This document shows, piece after piece, positions 29,069 to 30,841 of a stretch of 30,841 bases of DNA (within the stretch, counting starts at the first letter, position 1; each line of letters begins with the position of its first letter). This DNA is from JBFMCC01 sp037445635. GTDB taxonomy: Bacteria; Chloroflexota; Anaerolineae; Anaerolineales; Villigracilaceae. A program made the position numbers and the translations under genes. The notes under the pieces are model-generated. The model was not told where the DNA came from. It made no database searches and saw only the letters and a program-made list of their open reading frames with translations. The stretch is taken from positions 1 to 30,841 of the forward strand of contig JBBIKC010000038.1 in assembly GCA_037445635.1 (NCBI GenBank), in the 5' to 3' direction.

Positions 29069-30841
29069 CGCAGGCGCTACCTCCTCTCCGACATTAAGTA
29101 ACAGCATTCCCTCGATCTGCGCCAAAATCTGCTCGTTGCTGAAGCCCGTGCCGCTGATGGCGCCCGCAGGGCAGGCGGCCACGCAGGTTCCGCAACCCTG
29201 GCACAGGGCGGGATTGATTTCGGTCACCATGCGGTCTTCGTGGAAAGTGATGGCATTGAAGGGGCAAAGCCCGTTGCAGATGCGGCAGCCCGAGCATTTC
29301 GCTTCGTCCACGCTGGCGCGGAACGGCTCGAGCGCGATCTCGCCCGCGTGGATCTTGCCCAGCGCGCGGGCGGCCGCGGCCGCTCCCTGCGCGACGCTGG
29401 CGGGGATGTCCTTCGGCCCCTGCACACAGCCTGCGATCAGGATTCCTTCGGTCATCGTGGAAACGGGATCGAGTTTCGGATGCTTCTCGATGAACCAGCC
29501 GTCCGCGCTGCACGAGAGGCCGAACTTGTGGGCCGTCTCTTTCGCGTCGCGACGCGGTTCGAGCGCCACCGAGAGGATTACCATGTCGAGCGGGATCCGC
29601 ATCTGGACGCCGACCAGGGTGTCCTCCACCTGGACGATGAGTTTGCCCTCCTCTTCGGGTGTGCGCGGGGCGTTGTTGATCTCGGCCACCTTGCCGCGGA
29701 TGAAGTGCGTGCCTTCCTCGAGGACGCGCTGGTAAAACTCTTCGTAGCCTTTGAACGGCGTGCGCATGTCAATGTAGAAGTTGTACACTTCCGCGCCCGT
29801 CCGCTCGTGGACGAGGTGTGCGAATTTCAGTCCCTGCATACAGCAGATGACCGAGCAGTATTCGTTGTAATTCTTGTCGCGGCTGCCGACGCAGTGGACG
29901 ATGCCGACCGCTTTGGGTTTGGTGCCGTCCTTGAGGACAATCTCGCCGTTGGTGGGGCCCGAAGCGTTGCACATCCGCTCGAACTCGATGCTGGTCAGGA
30001 CGTTGGGCAGTCGTCCGTATCCGTACTGCGCGATGCGTTTGGCGTCGAAGGTGTCGTAGCCCGTGGCGAGGATGATATTGCCCACGTTGACCGTGACGAC
30101 CTCGTCCTCCTGGTTGAATTTGATGGCGTTGGTCGGGCAGAACTTTTCGCAGGCTTTACAAGTGCCTTTGATGTAGTAGGTGCAGTTCTGCCGGTCAATG
30201 ACGGGGTACTTCGGGACGGCTTGCGCGAACGGCGTGTAGATTGCCTTGCGCATGCCCATGCCCGCCTCGAACTTGTCGTCCACAACTTTCTTCGGGCATT
30301 TCTCCCAGCAGATGCCGCAGCCCGTACAGAGCGAGGTGTCCACGTCGCGGGCGCGCTTGCGGATGGTGACCGAGAAGTTGCCGACGTAGCCGTCCACTTT
30401 TTCGACCTCGCTCCAGGTCAGCAGTTCGATGTTGGGATGCGTTCCCGCCTGGACCATCTTGGGGGTCAGGATGCACGCCGCGCAGTCGAGGGTGGGGAAC
30501 GTCTTGTCGAACTGCGCCATGTGACCGCCGATGGAGGGTTCGCGCTCCACGAGATAGACTTTGTATCCCGCGTCCGCGATCTCCAACGCGGCCTGGATGC
30601 CCGCGATCCCGCCGCCGACGACCAGCGTGTCGGGATGGATGGACACTTTGAGCGGCTCCAGTTCTGTGTGGTGGTTTACACGCTCCACACCGCCAGAGAC
30701 GATGGCCATGGCTTTGGCGGTGGCCATGTCCTTATCGGTATGCACCCACGAGACATGCTCGCGGATGGAGACCAACTCGCACAGGTACGGGTTGAGTCCC
30801 GCACGCTTGCAGGCGGTGCGGAAGGTGTTCTCGTGCAGGTG
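29066..30841 (-). CDS. hdrA: Heterodisulfide reductase subunit A-like flavoprotein (5' end cut by window)
   Basis: 591 residues are visible and the reading frame is open to the window edge (HLHENTFR..., typical HdrA N-terminal domain), so the start lies beyond 30841. The FAD site is VVGGGIAGIQAAL, followed by the HdrA-specific TFPTLDCAACILTPKMV. Ferredoxin sets follow: CTGCGICWEKC, CKACEKFC, and C-terminal CSGCRICNGLC and CQGCGTCVAAC. In Mvh-Hdr complexes HdrA is the electron-bifurcating subunit, splitting H2-derived electrons between ferredoxin and a second acceptor. HdrB and HdrC are not in the window and may lie upstream. The conserved SWVH segment reads REHVSWVH, so the Cys some HdrA proteins have there is absent. 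It is followed by mvhD after a repeat. Confidence 0.93.
   Translation of the reverse strand, partial: HLHENTFRTACKRAGLNPYLCELVSIREHVSWVHTDKDMATAKAMAIVSGGVERVNHHTELEPLKVSIHPDTLVVGGGIAGIQAALEIADAGYKVYLVEREPSIGGHMAQFDKTFPTLDCAACILTPKMVQAGTHPNIELLTWSEVEKVDGYVGNFSVTIRKRARDVDTSLCTGCGICWEKCPKKVVDDKFEAGMGMRKAIYTPFAQAVPKYPVIDRQNCTYYIKGTCKACEKFCPTNAIKFNQEDEVVTVNVGNIILATGYDTFDAKRIAQYGYGRLPNVLTSIEFERMCNASGPTNGEIVLKDGTKPKAVGIVHCVGSRDKNYNEYCSVICCMQGLKFAHLVHERTGAEVYNFYIDMRTPFKGYEEFYQRVLEEGTHFIRGKVAEINNAPRTPEEEGKLIVQVEDTLVGVQMRIPLDMVILSVALEPRRDAKETAHKFGLSCSADGWFIEKHPKLDPVSTMTEGILIAGCVQGPKDIPASVAQGAAAAARALGKIHAGEIALEPFRASVDEAKCSGCRICNGLCPFNAITFHEDRMVTEINPALCQGCGTCVAACPAGAISGTGFSNEQILAQIEGMLLLNVGEEVAPA

Overview
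The window looks like a chromosomal segment from a fermentative or acetogenic-type anaerobe of the Chloroflexota, most likely Anaerolineae. This placement is an inference. It rests on the moderately GC-rich codon use, the combination of Hyf-type, Mvh/Hdr and NAD-linked redox modules, a DUF2203 gene, and the very dense intergenic hairpin repeats. No rRNA or tRNA was seen to confirm it.

Layout: (1) 1-575, the truncated end of a Crp/Fnr-family regulator on the minus strand. (2) 646-3930, a copper-resistance operon csoR-copZ-copA with a good sigma70-type promoter and a GC-rich palindrome that fits a CsoR operator. (3) 3977-7460, three housekeeping or accessory genes: a DUF2203 protein, an HD-domain phosphohydrolase on the minus strand, and a RarD-type EamA transporter. 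(4) 7461-7931, a gene-free leader containing a possible structured RNA. (5) 7932-19992, a complete Hyf/Hyc-type (group 4) energy-converting [NiFe]-hydrogenase operon. Its order is hyfA-like ferredoxin, hyfB, hyfC, hyfD, hyfE, hyfF, hyfG, hyfH, hyfI, hycH and hycI. (6) 20155-25323, same strand: a three-Cys ferredoxin-like protein, NuoE-like and NuoF-like subunits, and a NuoG/FdhA-type molybdopterin protein, ending at a clear intrinsic terminator. (7) 25390-30841, minus strand and convergent: hdrA (cut by the window edge), mvhD, mvhG, mvhA and a second [NiFe]-hydrogenase maturation protease.

How they work together (inference): the membrane Hyf complex, with three antiporter-like subunits, would couple ion translocation to H2 production or uptake. 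The adjacent diaphorase and FdhA-like proteins would feed it from, or deliver to, NAD(H), where E. coli uses FdhF. The opposing MvhADG-HdrA set is the H2-linked flavin-bifurcating module, so the cell appears able to equilibrate H2, NADH and ferredoxin. Each hydrogenase has its own C-terminal-processing protease.

Three things stand out. First, the FdhA-like protein has Asn-Arg where formate dehydrogenases have the catalytic Sec/Cys-His pair. Second, most gaps wider than about 50 bp inside the three operons are filled by hairpin-forming repeats of at least seven different families. Third, one of those families is built of tandem 8-bp GTANACAN units arranged as opposed arms, and in three of its four copies it supplies the stop codon of the upstream gene.
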